Assembly: GCA_050699035.1 (NCBI GenBank)
Contig: JBOHDE010000086.1
Span: 1-14,572, forward strand
DNA from: WHTB01 sp050699035
Lineage (GTDB): Bacteria > Actinomycetota > Actinomycetes > Propionibacteriales > Nocardioidaceae
Reading direction: 5' to 3'
Length of the DNA stretch: 14,572 bases
Numbering within the stretch: position 1 is the stretch's first letter; the number at the start of each line of letters is the position of its first letter. Below the pieces are notes generated by a model. The model was given only the letters and a program-made list of their open reading frames with translations, made no database searches and was not told the DNA's origin. Shown here piece after piece: positions 1 to 6,025 of this stretch. The translations under genes were made by a program, and so were the position numbers.

Positions 1-750
1 TCGAAGGAGCTGGCGAAGCACTACAAGAAGGCTGGCATCGAGATTCTCACCTCGACCCGGGTCGACGCGATCGACGACTCCGGCGACAAGGTCAAGGTCA
101 CCGTCACGAAGGGTGACCAGCAGCAGGTGCTGGAGACCGACAAGGTGCTGCAGGCGATCGGCTTCGCGCCGCGGGTGGAGGGCTACGGTCTCGACCGGAC
201 CGGGGTGCAGCTAACCGAGCGCGGCGCGATCGCCGTCGACGGTCGGATGCGCACCAACGTGCCGCACATCTTCGCGATCGGCGACGTCACCGCCAAGCTG
301 ATGCTCGCGCACGCCGCCGAGTCGATGGGGGTCATCGCGGCCGAGACGATCGCCGACGCGGAGACGATGGAGCTGGAGTACGTGATGATCCCGCGGGCGA
401 CGTACTGCCAGCCGCAGGTCGCCAGCTTCGGCTGGACCGAGGAGCAGGCCAAGGAGCAGGGCCACGAGGTCACGGTGTCGAAGTTCCCGTTCACGGCCAA
501 CGGCAAGGCGCACGGCCTGGCCGACCCGGTCGGCTTCGTCAAGATCGTCGCCGACGCCGAGCACCACGAGCTGCTCGGCGCGCACCTGATCGGCCCCGAG
601 GTCACTGAGCTGTTGCCCGCGCTGACCCTGGCTCAGCAGTGGGACCTCACCACCACCGAGCTGTCGCGGAACGTGTTCGCGCATCCGACCCTGGGCGAGG
701 CGCTCAAGGAGGCCGTGCACGGCATCGAAGGCCACATGATCAACTTCTAA
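1..750 (+). CDS. lpdA: Dihydrolipoamide dehydrogenase (E3), C-terminal part; 5' end outside window
   Basis: This is the flavoprotein disulfide reductase that reoxidises the lipoyl groups of 2-oxoacid dehydrogenase complexes with NAD+ in the cytoplasm. The reading frame is open from the first base and gives 249 residues, about half of the usual 460-470. The visible part covers the end of the NAD domain (ending near LQAIGFAPR), the second FAD-binding motif IFAIGDVTAKLMLAH around residues 90-104, and the whole dimerisation domain. The catalytic His-Glu dyad is in the stretch AHPTLGEALKEA near the C-terminus. The ending GHMINF matches what I recall of actinobacterial Lpd proteins. The N-terminal FAD motif and redox-active cysteines lie outside. 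The next gene is convergent and 39 bp away, with no convincing terminator hairpin between them. Confidence 0.96.
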   Translation, partial: SKELAKHYKKAGIEILTSTRVDAIDDSGDKVKVTVTKGDQQQVLETDKVLQAIGFAPRVEGYGLDRTGVQLTERGAIAVDGRMRTNVPHIFAIGDVTAKLMLAHAAESMGVIAAETIADAETMELEYVMIPRATYCQPQVASFGWTEEQAKEQGHEVTVSKFPFTANGKAHGLADPVGFVKIVADAEHHELLGAHLIGPEVTELLPALTLAQQWDLTTTELSRNVFAHPTLGEALKEAVHGIEGHMINF

Positions 751-789
751 GCGAGGCCGGCGTCTGCGTCGTGGCAGGCGTTGTGGTTG

Positions 790-1725
790 CTACTTCCGGA
801 CCAGCACGACGTCGAAGTCGGTGCCCGGCGGCGCGCCAGGCCCGAACGGCGGCGGGAGGCCAAGGTCGAACCGGGCGTTGATCGCGGCGATCGTGCTGCC
901 GTGCAGCGCGGCCGTGGCGGGCACCCGGAACAGCGGAGTGGTGATGGTCTCGTCGAGCACCCCGGAGGAGAGGTCACCGGAGAGGTCGACGACCGCGATC
1001 GAGTTGGCGAAGTTCTGCACGACGTAGACCGTGCGCCCTTCGAGCTGGAGCCCGTCGAGGGTGTCGGGGACCAACGACCCGCCGCTGATCGGGATCTGAG
1101 TGCTCATCCCGGTGTCCGGGTCGACCAGGGCCAGGATGCCGAGGTGCGTGTGGTTGACGATGAGCGTCCGGCCGTCCCGGGTGGCGTCGATGCCGTTCAG
1201 CCCGAAGATGCCCGGGCCGGTCATACTCGCCGGCCCTGTGACCGAGATGGTCGAGGGCGGGCCGAACCCGTTGTTGCCGTACGGCAGCTTGTAGATGTTC
1301 GGCGAGAAGGTGTCGGTGAAGTACGCCGCGTCGCCGGTGAGCGCTACGTCATTGGTGAACGCCGTTGCCGGTCCGACGGCAATGTCGGCGACCTCGGACC
1401 CGTCTCGGCTGTCGTAGACGTAGACGTGCCCACCGGGCCCACCGGCCACGAACAGCAGCTTGCGGGCCTCGTCCACTCTGATGCCGGCCGCCGCTTTCCC
1501 GGACGTGTCGACCAGAAGGGAGCCCTCGCCGGTGGACAGGTCGCCACGGTAGATGTCTCCGTCCCTGAGGGAGGTGACGTAGAAGGTGTCGCCGGTGCCG
1601 ATCGCGATGCCCTCGGGCTGGAAGTCGTCGGGGATGGGGATTGATGACGGCGGCTGGCTGGCAGCCGCGGGGACGGCGAGCAACGGGGCGAGTAGGACGC
1701 CCACGCCGAGCAACAGCCTGCGCAT
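790..1725 (-). CDS. Secreted SMP-30/gluconolactonase-like beta-propeller protein
   Basis: The product is 311 residues. It begins MRRLLLGVGVLLAPLLAVP and an AxA-type site (PAAAS, around residues 20-23), a classical Sec signal peptide, so export is predicted. The mature part has repeated short beta-strand blocks of the SMP-30/NHL kind: PEGIAIGTGDTFYVTS, FTNDVALTGDAAYFTD and FGLNGIDATRDGRTLIVN. A six-bladed propeller is expected. Relatives are often labelled gluconolactonase-like, and some carry an unsupported superoxide dismutase name; the substrate is unknown. I chose the ATG at 1723-1725 because GGAGG (complement of 1732-1736) lies six bases upstream. An in-frame ATG at 1747-1749 adds eight residues but has no good ribosome site. 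The gene converges on lpdA and backs onto a long non-coding stretch. Confidence 0.82.
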   Translation of the reverse strand: MRRLLLGVGVLLAPLLAVPAAASQPPSSIPIPDDFQPEGIAIGTGDTFYVTSLRDGDIYRGDLSTGEGSLLVDTSGKAAAGIRVDEARKLLFVAGGPGGHVYVYDSRDGSEVADIAVGPATAFTNDVALTGDAAYFTDTFSPNIYKLPYGNNGFGPPSTISVTGPASMTGPGIFGLNGIDATRDGRTLIVNHTHLGILALVDPDTGMSTQIPISGGSLVPDTLDGLQLEGRTVYVVQNFANSIAVVDLSGDLSSGVLDETITTPLFRVPATAALHGSTIAAINARFDLGLPPPFGPGAPPGTDFDVVLVRK

Positions 1726-1895
1726 CACGGACCTCCGATCCAGGGACATGTCTGCTTCCAGCGTGCTCGGCGTGCGAGCCCACGTCGATAGCCCGACCTA
1801 CTCATTTGGACGTGCCGACGCGCTCGACGCTGTCCGTCTGGGCCGATGGCAGGAAAGGCCGCTTCGACAGGCTCGGGAACCAGTTCCGGTCAGTG

Positions 1896-1939
1896 GCGTG
1901 TCATGTGCTGGGCCTGACGCCGCGGGGCCGATGACACGC
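1896..1939. repeat. Inverted repeat, 9-bp perfect arms
   Basis: The arms gcgtgtcat (1896-1904) and atgacacgc (1931-1939) are exact reverse complements. Inside, GGCC at 1911-1914 can pair with GGCC at 1926-1929, giving a two-part stem with a six-base bulge. There is no T-run and no adjacent stop codon, so the terminator reading is weak. A protein-binding palindrome is as likely. Confidence 0.5.
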
Positions 1940-1959
1940 GACGGTGAGGGCGGTGACCT

Positions 1960-1989
1960 GGTGTGGCGCCGACCCCCGATTACTCGCGC
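1960..1989. repeat. Degenerate 30-bp direct repeat, copy 1
   Basis: This copy and the one at 2267-2296 align without gaps, with four mismatches (at 1964, 1971, 1980 and 1986). The shared core is ggcgcc-n-acccccga-n-tactc-n-cg. The two copies are 307 bp apart and lie outside any gene. Confidence 0.55.
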
Positions 1990-2029
1990 CGAGGTTGCAC
2001 GTATGTCGGGTTCGGCGCGTTGCTCGCGA

Positions 2030-2086
2030 CGAAGTGAACGGAATTGCTGTCTGCAGTCGCTGGTGGCGACAGTTTCGTTCACTTCG
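2030..2086 (+). repeat. Long hairpin; pairing favours plus-strand RNA
   Basis: The outer arms cgaagtgaacg (2030-2040) and cgttcacttcg (2076-2086) are perfectly complementary. Pairing continues inward to 2051/2065, so each arm is 22 bases. Twenty-one of 22 positions pair; four of these are G-U (2041/2075, 2044/2072, 2048/2068, 2050/2066) and there is one C-A mismatch (2047/2069). The wobbles are valid only in RNA read from the plus strand. A smaller competing stem GTCGC/GCGAC (2056-2060 with 2066-2070) exists. It may be a structured RNA, a terminator without a U-tract, or a mobile-repeat remnant. Confidence 0.5.
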
Positions 2087-2266
2087 AGCCAGCGGCATCA
2101 ACGCGGCCGGCAAGCGCATGCGCCGACATGGACGATCTCGGGGTCCTCGCCGCATGATCGGGCCCGACTTCGTCCATCTGGAAACACTCGAGCCAGTGTT
2201 GGGCTCACCGCACCACGGGAAGGACAACGGTCGCCGACCTGCACCTCCGACATTTCCCCGGACACG

Positions 2267-2296
2267 GGTGCGGCGCCAACCCCCGAATACTCACGC
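2267..2296. repeat. Degenerate 30-bp direct repeat, copy 2
   Basis: This is the partner of 1960-1989, with 26 of 30 bases identical and no gap. It is followed by cacttcgtgacg, which resembles part of the 2030-2086 hairpin arm, so the whole interval may hold pieces of one decayed repeat unit. Confidence 0.55.
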
Positions 2297-2396
2297 GGTT
2301 TCCGGCCCACTTCGTGACGCTGACCCGGCGGACACCGGCGGCGACCTGGTGAAACATTCCGCCGGCGCGCTGAGGTGCGGGACCGGCACACCGCCT

Positions 2397-2460
2397 CATC
2401 GACTGGCGCGTTGCGTAGGCCCGCTGTCCGGTTTGTCCCTACGGAACGCGCCAGTCAATG
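2397..2460 (-). terminator. Strong hairpin after the GNAT gene, probable intrinsic terminator
   Basis: The arms gactggcgcgttgcgtagg (2401-2419) and its near-complement (2438-2456) differ at one pair (2413/2444). The outer four bases on each side extend the stem to 23 bp; the imperfect pair 2400/2457 is a G-U only in minus-strand RNA. The loop is 18 bases. It starts six bases after the minus-strand stop codon at 2466-2468, where a terminator for that transcript should be. There is no U-tract, which is common for actinobacterial terminators. The arms are unusually long for a terminator. Confidence 0.6.
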
Positions 2461-2465
2461 CTCGG

Positions 2466-2960
2466 TCAGCCGGGGGCGTGCACCATCTGCAGCTCGAGCA
2501 CGTCGGGCCGGCTCGGCAGCGGCTGCGACTGCCCGGTGAGCGCGAAGCCGTGCCGCTGGTACAGCCGCCGAGCGGCGTCGTTGTCGGCGACCACCCACAG
2601 CTGGACATAGGGCCGTCCAACTGTGTTGGCCCACGTCAGGACGTCGGCCACCAGCAGGCTGCCCGCGCCGCAGCCCCGGGCCTCGGGCGCCACCCACATG
2701 CTGACCACCTCGACGCTGCGGTCGTCGGCGTCCGGCGCGACGTACCCGCCGATCAGACCGACCGGCTCCTCGCCGTCGAGAACGATCGTCTTCACGCCCA
2801 TGCGTGGATGCATCCGGTCCCGCCATACGGTGTCGTCGAACGCCTCCTCGCGTTCGAGCGTCGAAGCGAACGCCGTGGGGGAGTCGGCCAGCGCGCGCAG
2901 CCGGACGTCGCGCAGCAGCGGCCAGTCGTCCGGTTCGAGCCGGCGTACGACGAGGTTCAC
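2466..2960 (-). CDS. GNAT family N-acetyltransferase
   Basis: The predicted 164-residue enzyme transfers an acetyl group from acetyl-CoA to an unknown amine. The GNAT core is clear: motif A is VSMWVAPEARGCGAG (residues 86-100), with the R-x-x-G-x-G pyrophosphate loop at 95-100. Motif B is NDAARRLYQRHGF (127-139), typical of the C-terminal half. The start is the GTG at 2958-2960, which overlaps the upstream TGA (2957-2959) as GTGA. That implies translational coupling to the thioesterase gene and a shared transcript. Longer in-frame starts inside the upstream gene would add a basic, non-conserved tail. The substrate cannot be told from sequence. A strong hairpin follows the stop. Confidence 0.88.
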   Translation of the reverse strand: MNLVVRRLEPDDWPLLRDVRLRALADSPTAFASTLEREEAFDDTVWRDRMHPRMGVKTIVLDGEEPVGLIGGYVAPDADDRSVEVVSMWVAPEARGCGAGSLLVADVLTWANTVGRPYVQLWVVADNDAARRLYQRHGFALTGQSQPLPSRPDVLELQMVHAPG

Positions 2961-3388
2961 CTCGGACGCCCTGGTGCGGCGACGACAGTGCCCTGCGCCG
3001 TCGCGCACAGGACCGGCGAGGCATCGTCGTCCAGCACGTAGATGTCACATCGGCAGACCGCTTGCCTGGACGTGGCGTGCACGACAGTCGCGTGGGCGCG
3101 GACGGTCTGTCCGTCGGCCGGTCGCAGATAGTTGATCGTGAAGCCGCCGGTGAGCACCGCGGCCCCGAGCGCCGTACCCCCGGCGAACGTCAGCGCGTTG
3201 TCGGCGGCGTATGAGAGCACACCGCCGTGCACGAAGCCGTTCTGCTGACGGAGCTCGTCGCGGACATCGAGCTCGAGTACGACGGCATCCGCGCCGAACT
3301 CCGTCAGCCGAGCGCCGATCAAGGCGCTGAACGGCTGTGCAGCGAGGATGCTCTGCGCGCGGTCCAGAGTCAGCTGCTGGTTGCTCAC
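2957..3388 (-). CDS. PaaI-like hotdog-fold thioesterase
   Basis: At 143 residues this matches the usual length of single hotdog-domain acyl-CoA thioesterases, which hydrolyse acyl-CoA to free acid and CoA in the cytoplasm. The signature QQNGFVHGGVLSYAADNAL (residues 48-66) contains the H-G-G turn at 54-56 and a following acidic residue (D63) that helps form the active site across the dimer. FTINYLRPADG further on is the typical second half of the PaaI fold. The start is GTG at 3386-3388; the ribosome site before it is weak (GAGCC). The gene shares four bases with the downstream GNAT gene. Whether it acts on phenylacetyl-CoA-like or other aryl/acyl substrates cannot be decided, as no catabolic genes are adjacent. 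Confidence 0.88.
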   Translation of the reverse strand: MSNQQLTLDRAQSILAAQPFSALIGARLTEFGADAVVLELDVRDELRQQNGFVHGGVLSYAADNALTFAGGTALGAAVLTGGFTINYLRPADGQTVRAHATVVHATSRQAVCRCDIYVLDDDASPVLCATAQGTVVAAPGRPR

Positions 3389-3881
3389 CCGGCTCAGCGT
3401 AGTTGGAGCCCGTGGGCCTCATCGGCCCAAGGCCTCGAGTTCCTGCTCGGCCTCGAAGGTGTCGCTCCGAACGACTCCGTCCTTCGCAAGCTCGAGCGTT
3501 TGGTCAACGGTGGGCGGCGCCGACGTGCGCGCGCAACTGAGGGTTACCGACGCCAGGGCGTGCGTGGACCTCAGTTGCTTGGACTTTGGGGACGATCGTC
3601 AGGCCCCCGACCGGGCCACGAGTCCTTCAAACCGCTCTGCCAGGTGAGCGAGTCGATCACGACACCCTCCATGGCCATCTCGACCTCGAGCACCCAGGCT
3701 CCCTCACCAGCCGAAGATCACTCCTCGGCTACGACCACTGAACCCCTTGGACTCATTCATCGAGGGCGCACGACGAGAAGAGGTGTCCCGGCGGTGTTGA
3801 TTTCCGCGATCCTCGTTCGACCAGGTAGTGAAGGCACCGAAAGCCGGTGCCCCGCACCACCAGCACCTCAGGGAGACGATC
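3389..3881. other. Intergenic interval with possible gene remnant
   Basis: No intact gene is visible in these roughly 490 bases. They should contain the promoters of the minus-strand thioesterase and the plus-strand DHFR-like gene, but no clean -35/-10 pair stands out. On the minus strand two adjacent frames carry protein-like fragments (see the 3419-3714 entry). A six-base inverted repeat, agccga/tcggct, lies at 3709-3730. Base composition is a little less GC-rich from 3640 to 3840 than in the flanking genes. Confidence 0.5.
3419..3714 (-). pseudogene. Possible decayed minus-strand gene (two fragments in different frames)
   Basis: Reading the complement, one frame gives VLEVEMAMEGVVIDSLTWQS and continues to a stop near 3566. 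Another frame gives an ORF that ends TFEAEQELEALGR before a TGA at 3419-3421; just upstream it reads TVDQTLELAKDGVV. The second piece has codon-like third-position GC and a helical, acidic look reminiscent of short SHOCT-type C-terminal domains. It has no ATG, GTG or TTG start. The two pieces could be parts of one frameshifted gene, or chance. I cannot assign a function. Confidence 0.2.
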
Positions 3882-4421
3882 ATGGGATCGATCAAGTCCA
3901 GCCTCTTCATCTCGCTCGACGGCGTCATCGAGTCGCCCGAGACCTGGCACTTCGACTACTTCGACGACGAGATGGGAGCGGTCGTCGGCACGCTGATGAG
4001 CGAGACCGACGCGACCCTCTTGGGCCGGCAGACGTACGACGAGTTCGCCAGCTACTGGCCGAACGCCGATCCCGACGAGCCGATCACCGCCCAGATGAAC
4101 GGCGCCCGCAAGTACGTCGTGTCGAACACGCTCACCGACGCGACCTGGGAGAACTCGAGCATCATCAGCGGTGACGTCGCGGCCGAACTGACCACCCTCA
4201 AGAAGGACACCCGGCTCAGCACGAGCGGCAGCGCCACCCTGGTCCGCTGGATGCTGGAGCAGGGTCTGGTCGACGAGCTCCACCTGCTGGTGCACCCGGT
4301 CGTGGTCGGCAGCGGCAAGAAGCTGTTCGCCGACGGCGCGAAGGTGCCGCTCGACCTGGTCAGCTCCACCACGTTCAAGACCGGCGTCCTGTACCTGGTC
4401 TATGCCCCAGCCGCCCGCTGA
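3882..4421 (+). CDS. RibD C-terminal-domain (DHFR-like) family protein, copy 1
   Basis: This 179-residue protein has the stand-alone RibD-C fold, related to dihydrofolate reductase and to the reductase half of riboflavin enzyme RibD. An NAD(P)H-dependent reductase role is the usual guess, but most such actinobacterial proteins have no known substrate. Key features are the N-terminal SLFISLDGVIESPE (residues 7-20), LLGRQTYDEFASYWP (47-61) and the C-terminal LVDELHLLVHPVVVGSGKKL, all typical of the family. The start is the ATG at 3882, preceded by AGGGAG at 3870-3875 with six bases between. It is too short and too divergent to be folate-pathway FolA or complete RibD. A related copy lies at 5386-5946 and a more distant one at 10677-11279 on the other strand. 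Confidence 0.9.
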   Translation: MGSIKSSLFISLDGVIESPETWHFDYFDDEMGAVVGTLMSETDATLLGRQTYDEFASYWPNADPDEPITAQMNGARKYVVSNTLTDATWENSSIISGDVAAELTTLKKDTRLSTSGSATLVRWMLEQGLVDELHLLVHPVVVGSGKKLFADGAKVPLDLVSSTTFKTGVLYLVYAPAAR

Positions 4422-4434
4422 CCGACCTCGCTGA

Positions 4435-4447
4435 TCACCGACGGTGA
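4435..4447. repeat. 13-bp palindrome, possible operator
   Basis: tcaccg and cggtga flank a single central base between the DHFR-like gene and the following remnant. It is too tight to be a good hairpin and may be a protein-binding site or chance. Confidence 0.3.
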
Positions 4448-4489
4448 CCCAGTCGCGAGTTACGTTGCACCTCCAATCGTCTCGACACT

Positions 4490-4836
4490 GTGGACGCCTT
4501 CGTCGACGCCTACACCGCAGGTGACGCCGAGGTCGTCTGCGCCGCGCTCACGGAGGAGATGGCCGACGTGACGCGCAGGGAGACTACTCGCCGGACCAAC
4601 GACGACCCGTGCTTCGAGACGTGCGTCGACGCGATCGGCCACCAGATCCAGGAGGGATTCAGAGGCGCCAGCGACGACGAGGAGGGCTACCACGACGCGA
4701 AGCCGACCATGGACTCCGAGTTCGAGGCCGACGTCTACGTCTTGTTCAAGGGCGACCACCTCGAGGAGGAGGAGTTCGAGCTGGACGTGTCGACGGAAAG
4801 TGGCTGATCTCGGAGATCGACGACATGATGCTCTGA
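4490..4836 (+). pseudogene. NTF2-like secreted protein remnant, frameshifted and lacking its signal peptide
   Basis: From the GTG at 4490 one frame reads VDAFVDAYTAGDAEVVCAAL and later CFETCVDAI, the pattern of small actinobacterial NTF2-like lipoproteins in which two or more cysteines follow a 'DAY..GD...C..LT' opening. That frame hits TGA at 4805-4807, just after FELDVSTE. The natural continuation, GKWLISEIDDMML and a TGA at 4834-4836, is in another frame, so a one-base slip near 4785-4800 is likely. The expected N-terminal signal/lipobox is absent: the frame is closed by a stop about 45 bases before the GTG. The very acidic middle (runs of D/E) is unusual. It is either a pseudogene or a sequencing error in a truncated gene. 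Function is unknown. Confidence 0.55.
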
Positions 4837-4867
4837 CCAGGGCGGGTGTGATCGTGACCACCGGGCG

Positions 4868-4895
4868 GGAGCGGAGCGCTAGCGGGCTCCGCTTC
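4868..4895. terminator. Hairpin between remnant and AraC gene
   Basis: The arms gcggagc (4871-4877) and gctccgc (4886-4892) are perfect complements and extend outward to ten bases with one mismatch. It lies 35 bases after the remnant's stop and 24 bases before the AraC start, so it could end the upstream transcript or be part of the AraC control region. There is no U-tract. Confidence 0.35.
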
Positions 4896-4915
4896 GGCGT
4901 GGCACGATTTCGCGG

Positions 4916-5368
4916 GTGACCAGCAGTCCGGCCGCGGCGCAGCACTTGCGCGACCTCGCGCGGCTGCGCCGCGTCCGCGACCGGATGGACCGGGAGTACG
5001 CCCAGCCGCTGGACGTCGAGGCGCTCGCCCGCGGCGCACACATGTCGGCCGGGCACCTCAGCCGCGGGTTCCGGCGCGCGTACGGCGAGTCGCCGTACTC
5101 CTATCTGATGACACGACGCATCGAGCGCGCGATGGCGCTGCTGCGACTTGGCGATCTCAGCGTCACCGAGGTCTGTTTCGCGGTCGGCTGCTCGTCGCTG
5201 GGCACCTTCAGCACTCGTTTCACCGAGCTGGTCGGTGTGCCGCCCAGTACGTACCGGCGCCGGTCCGCTCAGGTGACGGCGGAGATGCCGCCGTGCGTCG
5301 CGAAACAGGTGACCAGGCCGATCAGGAGTCGAGCAGCGCCGGTCACGGATCCACAACTAGTGAGCTAG
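4916..5368 (+). CDS. AraC-family helix-turn-helix transcriptional regulator (DNA-binding domain only)
   Basis: The 150-residue protein consists almost entirely of an AraC/XylS DNA-binding domain. The first helix-turn-helix is DVEALARGAHMSAGHLSRGF (33-52); the second is LSVTEVCFAVGCSSLGTFST (81-100), followed by the family hallmark FTELVGVPPSTYRR (102-115). There is no N-terminal sensor domain, so the signal, if any, must come from elsewhere. The tail after residue 120 (CVAKQVTRPIRSRAAP) is the kind I recall in AraC proteins encoded just before VOC/glyoxalase genes. A second copy of this tail sits at 5970-6020, directly before the VOC gene. The start is GTG at 4916; no strong ribosome site precedes it, so translation may be leaderless. 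It is the probable regulator of the downstream genes. Confidence 0.9.
   Translation: MTSSPAAAQHLRDLARLRRVRDRMDREYAQPLDVEALARGAHMSAGHLSRGFRRAYGESPYSYLMTRRIERAMALLRLGDLSVTEVCFAVGCSSLGTFSTRFTELVGVPPSTYRRRSAQVTAEMPPCVAKQVTRPIRSRAAPVTDPQLVS
5315..5360 (+). repeat. AraC 3'-end repeat, copy inside the AraC gene
   Basis: These 46 bases align without a gap to 5970-6015, with 35 of 46 identical. The first 28 bases are nearly the same (25 of 28) and the last seven (caactag plus flank) also match. In the AraC frame they encode the start of the tail RPIRSRAAPVTDPQLVS. Confidence 0.75.
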
Positions 5369-5385
5369 TCGCGGGAGGCCCGGAC

Positions 5386-5946
5386 ATGACTGACAGCCGC
5401 AAGATCGTCGTCGCCGAGAACATCAGCAGCAACGGTGTGATCGAGTTCCTCGATCCGTGGTTCGACCCCGGCGACCAGGACGACAGCGACCAGCTCGCGG
5501 TGGTGCACGGTCACATGGCGACCGAGGACGCGCTCGTCCTGGGCCGGCAGACCTTCGAGGAGTTCCGCGGCTACTGGCCGCTGCAGACCGACGACACCAC
5601 TGGCTTCACCGCTCACCTCGACAAGATCCAGAAGTACGTCTTCTCCTCGACGATGGGTGACCCGGGCTGGCAGAACACCACCGTGCTTCGTGGACCCGTC
5701 GACAAGGACGTTCAGGCGCTGAAGGACCAGCCGGGCGGCGACATCGGCGTCACCGGCAGCATCAGTGTGGTGCACGCGCTGATGCGGGCCGATCTGGTCG
5801 ACGAGTACCGGTTGTTCGTCTATCCGGTGCTGACCAGCCGTGGTCGCAACCTCGTCCCCGACGACCTGAACATGGGGCGTCTGAGCCTCACCGAGAGCTG
5901 CACCTTCCGGTCCGGAGTGGTCCTGCTGACGTACACGCGGAGCTGA
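5386..5946 (+). CDS. RibD C-terminal-domain (DHFR-like) family protein, copy 2
   Basis: This 186-residue paralogue of the 3882-4421 product shares ALVLGRQTFEEFRGYWP (residues 49-65), the QKYVFSSTM strand and the C-terminal LVDEYRLFVYPVLTSRGRNL and FRSGVVLLTY. The usual N-terminal SLDG is changed to SSNG here (residues 14-17), so a conserved acidic position has been lost and catalysis by the standard reductase mechanism is less certain. The ATG at 5386 has GGGAGG at 5373-5378 with seven bases between. It starts 17 bases after the AraC stop and probably shares its transcript. The gene is bracketed by two versions of the AraC 3' end, which suggests insertion into, or duplication within, an older AraC-VOC pair. 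Confidence 0.88.
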   Translation: MTDSRKIVVAENISSNGVIEFLDPWFDPGDQDDSDQLAVVHGHMATEDALVLGRQTFEEFRGYWPLQTDDTTGFTAHLDKIQKYVFSSTMGDPGWQNTTVLRGPVDKDVQALKDQPGGDIGVTGSISVVHALMRADLVDEYRLFVYPVLTSRGRNLVPDDLNMGRLSLTESCTFRSGVVLLTYTRS

Positions 5947-5969
5947 CCATCAAGGACCGCGCAGCGAGC

Positions 5970-6020
5970 AGACCGATCAGGAATCGAGAAGCGCCGGCCC
6001 GACAACGGCAACTAGCGTGA
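5970..6020 (+). pseudogene. Orphan AraC C-terminal tail before the VOC gene
   Basis: Read in the frame ending at the TGA 6018-6020, this spacer encodes RPIRNREAPARQRQLA then stop. The real AraC gene ends RPIRSRAAPVTDPQLVS then stop. The two tails align almost end to end, including the final Q-L before the last residue(s). The first three differences fall as one silent change and two single-base amino-acid changes, as expected for coding homology. No AraC sequence precedes it: just upstream is the end of the DHFR-like gene. Its last bases also form the promoter of the VOC gene. Confidence 0.65.
6013..6018 (+). promoter_or_regulatory. Probable -10 element of a leaderless VOC transcript
   Basis: TAGCGT fits the TANNNT pattern of actinobacterial -10 boxes. 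The ATG at 6026 follows after seven bases, the spacing at which transcription would begin on the start codon itself. No ribosome site is present, which supports leaderless translation. No clear -35 is seen. Confidence 0.45.
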
Positions 6021-6025
6021 CCGCC

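Larger units (their letters stand above)
1750..2465. other. Gene-poor interval with inverted and direct repeats
   Basis: No reading frame here has a ribosome site, family motif or credible composition; the open frames are chance products of high GC. The interval contains three inverted repeats (1896-1939, 2030-2086, 2397-2460) and a 30-base degenerate direct repeat (1960-1989 and 2267-2296). The promoter of the 790-1725 gene should lie near its left end, but I see no clear -35/-10 pair. It may be decayed DNA, a repeat-rich spacer or a structured RNA locus. Confidence 0.6.

Noticed and set aside
781..1644. Plus-strand open frame opposite the SMP-30-like gene
   Set aside because: The minus-strand reading has a signal peptide, a good ribosome site and family repeats; the plus-strand frame has none.
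1750..2465. Insertion sequence or MITE in the repeat-rich interval
   Set aside because: There are inverted repeats, but no matching pair of outer ends, no target duplication that I can see and no transposase fragment; left as an open possibility only.
1944..3041. Plus-strand open frame of 365 codons across the repeat region and the GNAT gene
   Set aside because: It runs antisense through a clear GNAT gene, is rich in R, H and P as expected of a non-coding frame, and has no start signal.
3227..4174. Plus-strand open frame of 315 codons covering the thioesterase-DHFR spacer
   Set aside because: Its two ends overlap two well-supported genes in other frames and it has no motif or ribosome site.
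3882..4421. Calling the RibD-C genes folA (dihydrofolate reductase) or ribD
   Set aside because: They lack the FolA N-terminal motifs and the RibD deaminase domain, and no folate or riboflavin genes are nearby.
5356..5369. Palindrome ACTAG-TGAG-CTAGT at the AraC stop as an AraC operator
   Set aside because: Five-base arms inside coding sequence can arise by chance, and AraC sites are normally direct rather than inverted repeats.
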